From NCBI GenBank assembly GCA_030710605.1, contig CP092877.1, positions 42,826,406-42,890,405 of the forward strand: DNA of 64,000 nt. The letters run 5' to 3'. The translations under genes were made by a program, and so were the position numbers. Shown here one piece after another: positions 10,825 through 21,895 of the stretch (positions within the stretch are counted from its first letter, which is position 1; each line of letters opens with the position of its first letter). The stretch comes from Cordylochernes scorpioides (Eukaryota; Arthropoda; Arachnida; Pseudoscorpiones; Chernetidae). The notes under the pieces are model-generated. The model did no database searches. It worked only from the letters and a program-made list of their open reading frames with translations, and was not told the DNA's origin.

Positions 10825-12258
10825 ATGGAAAGTGACCAGAATACAGAAGTCAAAGATAGCGGTAACCTATCGAGAGAGGGCGAGACGGCAGGAAGTGGGG
10901 CGGCAACTGCGCCCCTGGCATGCATCTTGTTGCAACTAGCGACGCTGCTGACCCAAGCGAAGGTCTCCGACGGAGCCGCGGCGGCACTCCCACCCTTCGA
11001 TGGAACCTACAGCGCACACCAATTCTTCCAGGCCTTCGACCGGAAGATGGATGACGCCCACGTGGACGCCCCCGAAAAACTACTCCGGCTGCCGAACTAC
11101 CTGACGCGCCAACACCTGGAACACTTCAGGAAACTCCGGTTGGCCGCCCAGGACTATTTCCATGTGAGGCAAATCCTCTTGGATCTCTATCCAGAATCCA
11201 GCGACGCATCCTTCGCGAAATATTTCGCCATGAAGCTTACTGGACAAGCAGACCTGGAGACGTACTACCGGGAGAAAACCGCCATGGGTTTACAACTAGG
11301 GCTCCCACAGGAGGTGATCCTCGAGACGCTGACGGAAGGATTGCCGTTCTTCGACCAGCGCCTGGTCCGCGTGGTACCTCCTGAGAGCCTAGGAGAGTGG
11401 TTCCGACTGGCACAGCGGATCCACGGGCCCAGCATGCCAACGGCACGACACCGCGAGGACCAACCGCCCACCATGTCGGGTCCATACCCCAGCACACCCC
11501 GACGAACAGGTGCATGGACTGCACCTCCTCCGCCGTCCAACTGTAAGTTCTGCGGCGCTCGTCACTGGCACAGCGAATGCCGGCATAGGCCAGCCCCGAC
11601 AACACACGCAAACGCAAGGGCAGTGCAAATGGCCCAAAATCGACACCCGATGCGCGGACAGTGCAAACGGTCCCAACCCAACACGCACAGCGTCCCACGC
11701 AGCCACCCCACGCCGAAGACGCACCAGCCGAGCCGAATTTTCGGAACTGAGGTAGGATCTCAACCCTTTACCGTCACCCAGTTGACTATGAAACTGTTTC
11801 TAACCCCTGATTTACCATGCCCCTTTTTAATTGACACAGGCGCGAGTTTGAATATAGTGACATATAACCTGTATAAAATGTTAAAAATTCACCTTCTTAG
11901 TTTAAATTTAAAAAGGCAGCCCATAGATCTACAGGCTATAAATGGTCATTTAAAAACAGTAGGTAAAATTACTCTCCCTCTGACAATAGGTAAAATCACT
12001 AGAAAGGAGAATTTCCATGTGGTGGAAGCACCTCTACCATTTGGAATTCTCAGTATAAATACCCTCCGTAATTTTAAATTAACGATAGATTTCAACCAAA
12101 GCACTATATTCCAACTTGGCCCCCATTGTCTACCCCTACCTACTATTTTAACCATGTACCAAATGAATGCACAAACCGGGAGTGTCAAGCGATGTCCCAA
12201 AGGTCTTGCCCTGCACCCAAACCTTCCGCACATGACAACCACTGCGTGCATCCATTGA
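10825..12258 (+). CDS. Element 1 Gag-protease polyprotein
   Basis: The frame is open well into the LTR; I take the ATG at 10825 (MESDQNTE), the first inside the element. Residues ~45-210 are a Gag core with PPFDGTYSAHQFF. A zinc knuckle CKFCGARHWHSEC (C-x2-C-x3-H-x4-C) lies at 11542-11580, one residue shorter than the canonical spacing. A retroviral-type aspartic protease follows with LIDTGAS (catalytic Asp codon 11832). Gag and protease are fused in one frame, and the frame ends in a His/Asn/Thr-rich stretch at 12258. RT begins in another frame after about 430 bp of decayed sequence. Gag packages element RNA; the protease matures the polyprotein. Confidence 0.85.
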   Translation: MESDQNTEVKDSGNLSREGETAGSGAATAPLACILLQLATLLTQAKVSDGAAAALPPFDGTYSAHQFFQAFDRKMDDAHVDAPEKLLRLPNYLTRQHLEHFRKLRLAAQDYFHVRQILLDLYPESSDASFAKYFAMKLTGQADLETYYREKTAMGLQLGLPQEVILETLTEGLPFFDQRLVRVVPPESLGEWFRLAQRIHGPSMPTARHREDQPPTMSGPYPSTPRRTGAWTAPPPPSNCKFCGARHWHSECRHRPAPTTHANARAVQMAQNRHPMRGQCKRSQPNTHSVPRSHPTPKTHQPSRIFGTEVGSQPFTVTQLTMKLFLTPDLPCPFLIDTGASLNIVTYNLYKMLKIHLLSLNLKRQPIDLQAINGHLKTVGKITLPLTIGKITRKENFHVVEAPLPFGILSINTLRNFKLTIDFNQSTIFQLGPHCLPLPTILTMYQMNAQTGSVKRCPKGLALHPNLPHMTTTACIH

Positions 12259-12689
12259 TCAAAACACAATTACCTACATGCCATCAGTCTAGTCACGCAC
12301 CACGCAACTTTTTCAAATAACAAGGCCACAACGGCTTCAACTTAAAACAACAATGCACAAAACATGTCCATACAGCAGGACAGCTCGCACACCGAGCACA
12401 TAGGTGACCACACGTCGTCACACAACTGTCACATGCACAACCAACGCAACAAACGCGACACTCACACTAAAACACAACAAAATTCTTCCCCACACATGCT
12501 ACAATGCGATACACAACCCTCACTATCCACCTCACTTCACCACACTTTTACAAAGATACAACCACATATTTATCCAAAACAAATTCAGTGTACCATGCTT
12601 AAAAATTCCCCAAGTAAAAATCCCCACGAACTCCGACAAAATAGTCACCATACGTCCATATCGTGTTCCGATATGTGATCAACAGGAAC
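12259..12689 (+). pseudogene. Element 1 protease-RT linker, decayed
   Basis: His/Asn/Thr-rich coding remnant. The homologous stretch in element 2 is still open, about 190 residues, and rich in the same residues. Here the frame is broken, with short open pieces in two frames. Confidence 0.55.
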
Positions 12690-13155
12690 CCTAGCCCTAG
12701 CTCGTCACCAAGCGCGACAAGACCAAAAGGTTTTGTATTGACTATAGAAAGGTGAATGAGCTAATTAGCTCTGATGTCCATCCCCTCCCGATGATCGAGG
12801 ATATACTCGACCGCCTCGCACAGGCCAAGTATTTCTCCACGGCCGACATATCCTCCGCGTATTGGCAGGTCCCAATACACCCCGATTCTCGACCACTGTT
12901 GGCCTTTGCCACGCTCGAAGGGTTATACCAGCCCCCTCGATTGCCTTTCGGGTTAAAAACCAGCCCTCAGATCTACGAACGAGCCATGAGTCAGGTCCTA
13001 CAGAGACACGGACTTGACTGTGTGGCACATTATTTTGATGACTTCATCATTTTTTCCAACACACTGGAGGAACATCAAAACCACCTGCGACAATTTTTCG
13101 CCTTTTGCGAGGTAGAGAAGTTACAACTTAACTTCGCGAAATGCGAATTTTTTTA
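12690..13155 (+). pseudogene. Element 1 reverse transcriptase
   Basis: RT core of Ty3/Gypsy type: RDKTKRFCIDYRKVN at the start, then HPLPMIEDILD, FSTADISSAYWQV, LPFGLKTSP and the catalytic YFDD at 13031-13042. The frame is intact from about 12710 to 13155. An extra T in a T-run at 13147-13154 shifts the frame just before the connection domain. The catalytic residues are present, so the break is small. Confidence 0.88.
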
Positions 13156-14030
13156 AGCAGTCCATAGATTTCCTAGGCTACACCATCACAGCTGGTACAA
13201 CCACACCGCTCACACGCAACACAGATATTATCCACGCCATTAAACAGCCGCACAACCGAAAAACACTACAATCCTTTCTAGGCGCTGTGAACGTCTATAA
13301 CAAATTCATCCCGGAATACGCCCGCTTGCGGACACCACTCAACAACCTTCTCAAAAAGGATGTCGTGTGGGTCTGGGATGAAACTTGCCAAGAGGCGTTC
13401 ATTAGCCTGAAGGAGAGCCTCACACAACACCCCATTTTACACCTTTACTAAGAGGGCCTGCCATGCCAGGTGTATTGTGACGCATCCACCCTCGGTATAG
13501 CAGGCATCCTTAAGCAGGTTCACCCTGATGGGAACGTATATCCAGTCCAGTTTTTCAGTCGCACTCTGCGTTCAAACGAGCGAAACTATTCCATCTCTGA
13601 ACTTGAGTGCTTAGCAATCGTTGAGAGTGTGGAGAAGTTTCGCATCTATCTGATGGGCAGAAAATTTATTATATTTTCTGACCATCACGCATTGCAGTGG
13701 CTGAAGACAATCAAAAACCCGTCAGGCAGATTGTTTCGATGGAGTTTACGGCTGTCGAGTTACGAGTATGAGGTCCGCTACATAAAAGGAAAACACCAGT
13801 ATGAGGCAGATCTCTTGTCCCGTAACCCGTTCTGTGTGTTCTTAGACGCATCCCTTATTAAGACCCATCAGCCTTCTCCATCGGGAGAGTCTAGCCTGAC
13901 CATTGATCACAATGGACTACATACCGCTTCCCGAAAAGGTGTAACAAAAATTATAATCCCCCAAAACACTCGTCCACCAACTCTTACAAACAGTACACGT
14001 AAAATACAACCACCCCGGTATTTCACAAAT
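13156..14030 (+). pseudogene. Element 1 connection and RNase H domains
   Basis: The frame continues from the RT after the shift: DFLGYTI, LGAVNVYNKFIPEYA, then a stop at about 13449, then RNase H. The RNase H acidic residues are all visible: YCDAST, SELECLA, FSDHHALQWL and YEADLLSRN. Further small breaks lie near 13950-14040, inside the integrase zinc-binding region. In element 2 three of these four acids are lost. Confidence 0.82.
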
Positions 14031-14676
14031 GACACGACTCATCTCCGCTCAATATTACTGGCAGGGTATGTCGAAAGACATTACACAAAAGGTTAAGACC
14101 TGCCCTATCTGCCAGTTAACAAAACGTCCATTGGGACCCACTTACGGGGAGTTAGGTCAACCGCCGGAAGCCAAGGGACCCTTTGACCTACTATCCCTAG
14201 ACACCATAGCAGGATTTTCCAAATATGGCAACACCAAAACATACCTCCATGTTGTAGTCAATCATTTTTCGCGCTACACATGGACGTTCCCATCTAAATC
14301 TACCAGCATTACCACCTACCAACAGGTAATCAAGCGAGTATTACAGGATGGCTCTCCGAAACGCCTTCTTACGGATAGAGCCCCTGCATTCACTTCACCA
14401 AAATTTAGTAGCTTCCTGCTTAACAGGAACATCCACCCGTTACTCACAACTAGCAATAATCCACAAGCCAACGGTCTATGTGAACGCCTAAACGCCACCC
14501 TCACAGGAAAACTTGGGCTATTACATTTGGAGAATCCTAAGATCGCATGGACCAAGTTGGTCAAACGAGTTACAACTATATATAACAGCACCCCACACTC
14601 TATCACCGGTTTTCCGCCCATCTACCTGATGTTTGGCGTCCTACCCCCAGAACTATCTGACCACAGCACATCTTAA
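14029..14676 (+). pseudogene. Element 1 integrase zinc-binding end and catalytic core
   Basis: CPICQ completes the HHCC zinc-binding motif. The DDE core shows LSLDTIAG, LLTDRAPAF and NGLCERLN. The frame stops at 14674-14676 and continues in the same frame afterwards, so a single stop separates core and C-terminal domain. The enzyme would insert the element's cDNA; TATA target duplication fits its activity. Confidence 0.85.
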
Positions 14677-15501
14677 CCAGATATCGACAGAGCTAGGAAG
14701 ATCGCACACACACGAACACATAACAAACATATACAAGATAAGAACATTTATGACCAAAGACACAAACAACCACATTTCGAAATAGGTGATCTGGTGTTAG
14801 TTAAATTATATCACCACCCCAACACAGGGACACTCGCCCCGTATTTCACAGGACCCCACACCATATTAGAGATTATATCACCAAATGTGGTCCGTATCGA
14901 TAGACCCAATCAACCTCTCCAAAGAGATACTGATACGATCCACGTCAACAAGCTTAAACTATACACAGAAAAAGTCCGATATATACACCCACCCGCCATT
15001 AGAATACACCATGTACGACACAAGCCCAATTACACGTTCCCGTTTAAACATTTCACACCCGAATTGTTTCCAGCAGAGCCGTTGAGATTCAAACCAACAA
15101 ACAGCGAGCCTTTCAAGCATTTAGATCCTACCATTTTTTCCAAAAAACGATTTACGCCATTCTCCCACGATAACAAGAATTGCGACATAGAACAGCCACA
15201 ATTAATAAAAGTCCAAATAGATATCCCAGAGCCACCATTCCTGGCAAAAACATGGGAGAAGATGGGTCAATATCCCATTTTTCACCTAATCTCTGTTATT
15301 TGTCTGCTATTTCTACCCTATGGACTCGTCCCATTTTTATTCATCGTTCACATGCTAATTTATACCCTACCTTCCCATAGAATTTACCAGCTGCAAGAGG
15401 CAGTCTTCCATATAGGTCAAGCACTCGTAAGACTCCTAGAAATTCTAGGGGACATTCTCGCTGAAAATTTAGACAAACTCAGAGGAACTCGAATCAACTA
15501 A
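14677..15501 (+). pseudogene. Element 1 integrase C-terminal domain with membrane-spanning extension
   Basis: In frame with the integrase after one stop. The first ~120 residues are an integrase C-terminal fold (GDLVLVKLYH, PYFTGPHTILEI, DTIHVNKLKLY). About 100 hydrophilic residues follow, then two hydrophobic stretches (FHLISVICLLFL and LVPFLFIVHMLIYTL) and an amphipathic tail ending at 15501. A membrane-associated tail is not a standard part of Gypsy integrases. Element 2 keeps the same tail. It could be a remnant of an envelope-like gene fused to pol, but I see no signal peptide or surface domain. Confidence 0.75.
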
Positions 15502-17447
15502 AAAGAAACAAAACCGATGCCGGAGGGAGAACACCCAATTCAATTAGAGCACGTGCAGATTCAATTAAAAGAACAATTAGGCGTTGAGCAAAAATAAATT
15601 AGGGAAGCCGGAGACCGTTTCCCCACACGACAATAAGACGTCCGCCATTACTCAAATTACTTGCAAATAGAGGGTGGATAGATTTAGAAAAGGACCTTGC
15701 TTTTCCCCACACATCCGCCATTCTTCCGGACTCGGATCATATTCCCATTTCCTCGCGACAAAGACGCCGGTCAGCTCAGCTACATGCAAATAGAGGGGGG
15801 ATAAATTGGGAATCACCCCGGCGGGCCCCTTGTTTTTCCCCCACACATCCGCTAATATAAATTGAGGTCAGCGCTGTGGACGATCTCTAGTGTCGCCCAG
15901 TTTGGATCCCAGTTGAACCTACATATCGACTTTTACAAAAAAAAAACACAATTCAATTGCACTCTCACAAGAGACTTAAGAAGTTACCGACACTCCAAAT
16001 GAGTTCACATTTCTATTTTTGTTTCTAAAGACTTCCAAAACTCTACATTTTTCACACCTAGACACACAGGTGTTAAATTTTAAAACACGCAGATCTCAAG
16101 GTTAATTATGAACAAAACACGCACATAACCACTTAAATGATAGGAAAAACTAGGTAGCTAAGCTTTCGAGCTTGCGTCTCTTCCGAAGGGATTAAACAAC
16201 CTTTTTAGAAGGATCGAGGACTCTCCTCGGATCCTGTATTCAAAGTTTTGACTACGGTAACGATACCCGATATATAAAGTGGATATTGGGCGAGCACATC
16301 TTAAGTGCCCTAGGGAAATGCATAAAAATCCCTGGAACGCATTAAGGCTCGGGACACATTAACATACAACATTCGGCATTGAGATCTCGAAAAACAAACA
16401 CGAACACCAAGACAAAATACACACGTAAGGTTAATTAGATTCCCATGTCTCCTATATACATAATATAAAGCACACAATTGGGACAGATCACGTTTCTACC
16501 CAAGAGTCGCATAGGAAAGAGAAAAAATTCTACAAGGCATATAATTAATTGGTTGCGAACATGATTAGATTGTGGCATGTAATTAACAAGCGAGTTTACG
16601 AACCTCGCTATACATTTTTTTTATATCATTCATTTACATTATTTTTCTTATTTTAAAATCAAAATACTTAATCCAATTTATCATTCTTTCTTAATTCAAT
16701 TACTTATCATTTATTTTAGCAATTATTTACCATTTTATTTACCACTTCTTTTATTTTGTTCATAATTCAATAATTAAACAAATTTTTATCAACGAAACTC
16801 ACTGGTTTTTGGTTAAATTTAGATATTGTTTTATTTTTTGATTTACAAAAACCCTTTTTCTTTTTTTTTTCTCACCAATGCAACAAAAGCATTCACTTTG
16901 ATTTCTTCCAACTTTTTATTTTTATTTTTGATTTCTCAAAAGACCTAATAGAAACTCCCTCGACTTTCTCAATTTCGAGTAGAATATAGTTAGGCATTTC
17001 TTTTTTTCTCACCATGCAACAAGCATTTTTCTTTTTTTTTTCACCATGCAACAAAGCATTTTTTTTTTCACCATGCAACCAAGCATTCACTTTGATTTCC
17101 TCCAACTTTTTATTTTTATTTTTGATCTCTCAAAAGACCTAATAAAACTCCCTCGACTTTCTATTCCCAATTTCGAGTAGAATATAGTTAGGCATTTCTT
17201 TTTTTTTCCACTATGTATCATAGTATTCATTTTGATGTCTTACAATTAAAGAATTTTTTTTATTTCTATTAATTATACGCAAGCTATATGTCATTAACAC
17301 CTTTTTCTTTTATCTTTTATATTACTACCAATGCTTGTATATAGCCTCTCTATAACCAACTAATTTTCCCACAAAATTATTTTTTTCCTTTACAGAACTC
17401 ACTCAGGTTCACCCCTTCGTAAATTCTTCACATGTAGGGGGCGCATC
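15502..17447 (+). other. Element 1 long 3' non-coding region with repeats and polypurine tract
   Basis: No coding capacity. It is similar in order and wording to 39922-41925 in element 2. From about 16860 to 17230 it contains tandem units with CACCATGCAACAA and T-rich runs, and TTTGATTTCTCAAAAGACC repeated. A purine run TAGGGGGCG near 17435 lies just upstream of the right LTR and probably serves as polypurine tract. Confidence 0.7.
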
Positions 17448-18129
17448 TGTCATAATTTGTACATAACTGAATGCAAACCCGCCCAAATATGTATGCAATG
17501 TATGTTTTAAAAGATTTAATAAAGGCAAGGCTTAAGAATCTGGGAGAGAAGGACTGACAAAGAGGAAGCAATCATTAGCAGGTTTTATTATCCTGGAACT
17601 CATAAAACTGAGTTCAAGAACCTAGCATTTCCTGGTCAGGTCAGCACATGTCCAGAGAACAGAGAATTAGCAAAGACCAATCAGATAGTAGGCCATTAGC
17701 TAGGAACCTATAGAAAGATTACACGTCACAAAAGACCAGCCAATGAGAAGCCTAAAGAGTTTTCTTCTTAAATCGGGAACGAAGAATAGTTAGTCAGGAC
17801 GGTGGCACCATCGAGTTGGGACCTGGACAGGATCGAGTGGTGAACTGGACAGGATCGAGTTAGCACCTGGACCGCCTTGAGATCAGCTTGGAGCAAAATC
17901 CCATCTCCGCAAACCTCAGATAAGTCAATTCTCAATTATGGAATAGATAGTCGATAGCCCACTCCTCAACTCCTTTTCTCCCTAGATTACTAGCCTTTTT
18001 CAACTCAACCAACCCTGTGTTTTCGTTATTTTCCCCTGTATGCATAACTTGTCACTCAAACGACTGCGCCATCATCAATTCAATCAATTATCAACCAACT
18101 TCAAAAGATTTCGCACCGATAATCCCACA
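17448..18129 (+). repeat. Element 1 right LTR
   Basis: 682 bp, same length as the left LTR, ends CCCACA followed by the TATA duplication. Confidence 0.95.
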
Positions 18130-18214
18130 TATATACATTCGGTTTGATCTTATATATTTATATTCCAAAATGAGAATGGAATCATCCATAACAGACCTTA
18201 TCATCAACAACATA

Positions 18215-19634
18215 CACTGCGTGACATTGAAAATGGAACACCAAGAAATAGTGGCCAGAAAATTATGCAAATTTCAGGGTGGACGCGCCTAACCGAGTTA
18301 TGCAAATGATGTAAAATGCGCAGCTCTCGTGCGAACATGGAGTAAGATATAAGGGAAGTAACTTGCAGAAAGGACAGTATTCGTGTCGTTATTTCTTCAA
18401 GGAAAATCATTGTAGAAATTTTGTTCTTGTGTCAAAAGACACGTGTAATAACAGAGAATGCCAGGTCATCGTAAACGGAGGCAGTTCAAGCAGACAGACG
18501 CTTTTACGAGGGGCATGGTGATCGGACTGAAAAGGGCAGGTTGGTCCATACGTCAAATCGCAGCTGATACACACCTTGGTGCGTCCACGGTGCACCGACT
18601 GTGGAGAAGATGGTTGGAACAAGGAAATGTGGCAATTTATAGGAATGCCGGTGCAGCCAGAGTGACGTCAGCACGTGTGGATCGGCGTATCCTTCGACAA
18701 GCAGTGGCGGCCCCACAAGCCACTTGTACCGCCAACCTGCAAAAATGTGCAAGACACCCTAGATCATTCCATCTCGACCAGAACCATTTCCCTTCGATTG
18801 GTTGCTAATGGCTTGCACTCATGCCGTCCGCTAAGAAGACTGCCATTGACTCCACCGAATAGGCGCCAACGTTTGGAATGGTGCCGGGCTAGATCGACGT
18901 GGATGACGGAATGGCACAGGGTCGTGTTCTCAGATGAGTCGCGTTTCTGCTTGTCCAGTGATAGACGCCGTGTACGCGTGTGGCGTCGACGTGGAGAAAG
19001 GTCCAATCCGGCAGCAATTGTGGAACGCCGCACCGTGCGACAACGTGGAATCATGGTTTGGGGCGCAATCACGTATGATTCCAGGTCACCTTTACTTCGT
19101 ATTCAGGGCACTATGACGGCCCAACGATACGTTGATGATGTGCTGCGACCGGTGACACTCCCCTACCTTCAGGGGGTACCCAATGCCCTTTATCAGCAGG
19201 ATAACGCCCGACCGCACACTGCTCGCATTAGCCAACAAGCTCTGCAAGATGTACAGATGCTTCCCTGGCCACCGTACTCTCCTGATCTCTCACCAATCGA
19301 GCACGTCTGGGACATCATTGGACGCCGTTTGCATGCCTTGCCACAGCCGCGTTCAGAAGACGAACTTTGGCAAATGGTTGAGAGGGAATGGAGAGCCATC
19401 CCTCAGGACGCCATCCGTACTCTGATTGACTCTCTACCTAGACGTGTTGCTGCGTGCATCGCCGTCCGCGGTGGTCCTACTTGCTACTAAGCCGACGCCG
19501 TTCTCGCTCTGTATTATGACTATCATTTTGAAATAAAGATCACTTATTGTTCGTCCCTGTCTCTCTCTGTCTGCCGAGTTTCATCACTTTCTGGCCACTA
19601 TTTCTTGGTGTTCCATTTTCAATGTCACGCAGTG
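18215..19634 (+). mobile_element. Tc1-like DNA transposon, 1420 bp, perfect 47-bp TIRs
   Basis: The ends CACTGCGTGACATTG...  and its inverse are identical over 47 bp (18215-18261 and 19588-19634). TA dinucleotides flank both sides (18213-18214 and 19635-19636), the Tc1/mariner target duplication. A single transposase gene lies between. Perfect TIRs argue for a young insertion. Confidence 0.95.
18458..19490 (+). pseudogene. Tc1-like transposase with one-base frameshift
   Basis: The N-terminal half (18458-18745) has paired helix-turn-helix DNA-binding motifs (TRGMVIGLKRAGWS, ASTVHRLW). The C-terminal half (about 18740-19490) is the DDE domain: VVFSDESRFCL, YQQDNARPHTAR and SPDLSPIEHVWD. The two halves are in different frames, and the A-run at 18741-18745 is the likely site of one extra A. 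Only 32 residues separate the second Asp from the Glu, against 34 in Tc1. The transposase cuts and pastes the element at TA. Confidence 0.9.
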
Positions 19635-20454
19635 TATTAGACAGCACAGTGCAAAAATGTAGAAAATTAATGTATAGAGCAGTGGGGGAAATAGGTAAAT
19701 TAGAGAAAACCGATAATCAAAATAATTGATAATAAATAGTTTATTAGTGAATACAAAATTAAATTACAAAAGTTAATACAAAAAATTCCTTTCGGGTTAT
19801 AAACTATAGGCATTGGTGCTTATGCCTAAAAAAATTTAAAATGAAAAATATTCATATATTTTTAACAAATATAAAATAGAGTTGCAAACAACACAACTAT
19901 ATTGAAGATGAGACAACATATAAAAGGAATGAATTAATATAAAGGACCTCAAAAAACTACATTTATAGTTTTATATATATACGATATAACCTTGTTAATT
20001 CGACACATGATATTTCGACCCTTTTTGGATTTCCCGACCTACGGCCTTATCATAATACAAACTGTAATTCGACACTATCGATAATCCGACTCTTCCGATA
20101 ATTTGACCATTTTCAAATTCAAATTTAGACAGTTGATTGTTGCTTAAATACAAACTTTACCGCTTTAAAGGTATTTCAGAGGCGAAGGAGACAACTGAAA
20201 ATGTACAAAATTTATGTAAAGAGCAGTAAGAAAAAGTAAATAAAGAGAAGTCCAAATCGAAAAATTTGGAAATAAATAGTTTATTAACTAACAAATAATA
20301 CCAAAAAAACTTTCAGGTGAAAATCTTTAGGCGTTGATTAAATTTATATGAATATATTCAAATGAAAAAAAATGTAATTATTTTGCTCCTCCACATTCTC
20401 ATGTTTGGTAAGCAATTTCTGGTGATGAACTATAGCCATTGGGGAAATGTTTAG
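19635..20454. repeat. AT-rich DNA with a ~540-bp direct duplication
   Basis: A block starting near 19654 (AAAATGTAGAAAATT, then AGAGCAGT and AATAAATAGTTTATTA) recurs near 20197 with ~80% similarity by eye. Between them, 19990-20150 has several TTCGAC/TCCGAC-type words reminiscent of pogo-like transposon ends, but I cannot define an element. No ORF. Confidence 0.45.
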
Positions 20455-21028
20455 ATAAATATATTTTAAGTAGAAAAAAGAAAAAATAACAAATAAGAAA
20501 ATAAAATACAATTCTAGTTTTTTATATATTTGGGTTCAACTTTACATGTATGCTATCCAAAATTCGCACTTTATTAAAAGCCACATAGAGCTGTCCTTGT
20601 GTAAACACAGGCTCTTGTAGCAAGAGGCCCACTCTAGCAAAGGTTAGGCCTTGAGCCTTCATTTATAGTCATAGCAAAACCCAACCTTAGTGGAAACTGA
20701 TGCCTCTTCAGAATGAAGGGAAGAATGTTATCAGAAGGATCAAAAGAAGAACAATTAATACAAAAAGAACGTTTTCAAAAACAAATAATTTGATGATGAT
20801 AAATAACAAATAAGATAAGCAACACACATTTGAAGGCAAAAAATCTACGATTCCAAAATCGAATAAATAAAATAAATGAATCTATTAATATTTGGAAAAT
20901 AAAATGGTCATGTGAAGCAAAAAAATAACGAAAATTTGGTATATAGATGGCTATTTATAGTTAAGTATCTTTGGAGGAGATAGCTTCAAACTTTACAACT
21001 CTAAACTCTGTTAGCCTGTTATCTATAT
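20455..21028 (-). mobile_element. Decayed Helitron 3' region, copy 2 (empty-site paralogue)
   Basis: Homologous to 6055-7092 but without the 473-bp insertion at the position corresponding to 6106/6580. It includes the same helicase tail (20533-20735) and ends where an LTR-like repeat begins at 21029-21037. Confidence 0.72.
20533..20735 (-). pseudogene. Helitron helicase C-terminal fragment, copy 2
   Basis: Same motifs as the fragment at 6592-6795 (FPLRLGFAMTIN, HGQLYVAF), with the same extra base after AMTIN. A few private substitutions separate the two copies. Nothing upstream of motif V remains. Confidence 0.8.
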
Positions 21029-21036
21029 AGATATAT

Positions 21037-21750
21037 GTGGTAGCGAGAGGGTCAAACCTGTCGACTCTCTCCATTCCTGTAGTAACCGAGAGGGATAGTC
21101 AGGGTGTAGAGAGTTTTCCAATACCTCTCTGCACCTTGGAAGACCTTTAACAGCTCTCACAGAGTACAGGCAGTCGTGGTCGAGGCAGAATGGAAGACTT
21201 GGTATTGCCCACACACAAAAAACGAAGGAAAACAGTTGTACTATGAAATTTCGGTGAATAGAAAGAGTCGAGCTGGCAGCAAAATATTAAGTGTTAAGAA
21301 GATTTCTTACTGGTCTACGGCGGCATGATTAAGCATCAAAAGATGAAATGACGAAGGCTCCTGCGGATGTTGAAATGGTTATCAATTTTCGGCTTTGCGG
21401 AAGTTTATATATCGTTCCGATAAGTGCTGGGCCTTCAGCGTATGCAATAAGTTCGTGGATCACGGAAGAGATGTCATTGTACACTCTTAACGACTTTTTG
21501 GCAACTTTTTACATCTTTTAGCCTCTTTCTTAAATGTTGTTTGACTTCTATATCTCAAACTCTGCTATTTAGCTCAACTCTTCTTCTATTACACAGTTTT
21601 ATTTTAATATCCCCACTTTGTACATCGTGATGTAATGACACATTAAATCATGCGTATCATTATTTACAGAGGTTTTCATTATACAACACGACGATCTTGT
21701 TATATTTACTAATAAGGGGTTGTGGATTCAAATTACCATATAAATGTAGT
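21037..21750 (-). repeat. LTR-like repeat, copy a
   Basis: Similar along its length to 34246-35040. Shared words include GTAGTAACCGAGAGGG, CCTCTCTGCACCTTGG, ACAGAGTACAGGCAGTCG and, at the right, AAATTACCATATA. Its left end begins TGTGGTAGC after an ATATAT flank, so on the minus strand it would end in CTACCACA. An LTR reading on the minus strand fits, but the second terminus is not sharply defined. Confidence 0.5.
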
Positions 21751-21895
21751 GTGCATATGTATCTTCATATTTATCAATTATTTTATATACTTACAAATTT
21801 TTATTCATATATTATTTATCGTTATTCAATATTAATTATTCAATTTTGTATGAACCTATCAATCTTATATGAACTATCAATAAAAGTAGTTTCAA

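Larger units (their letters stand above)
10125..18129 (+). mobile_element. Gypsy-type LTR retrotransposon, element 1 (full length, decayed)
   Basis: Two 682-bp LTRs (10125-10806 and 17448-18129) in direct orientation, each starting TGTCATAATTTG and ending CCCACA, flank an internal region with gag, protease, RT, RNase H and integrase in Ty3/Gypsy order. The 4-bp duplication TATA lies at 10121-10124 and 18130-18133. The LTRs differ at several positions, so the copy is not brand new, and the pol frame carries several breaks. A long 3' non-coding region (15502-17447) precedes the right LTR. Element 2 at 36233 is a relative. Confidence 0.95.
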
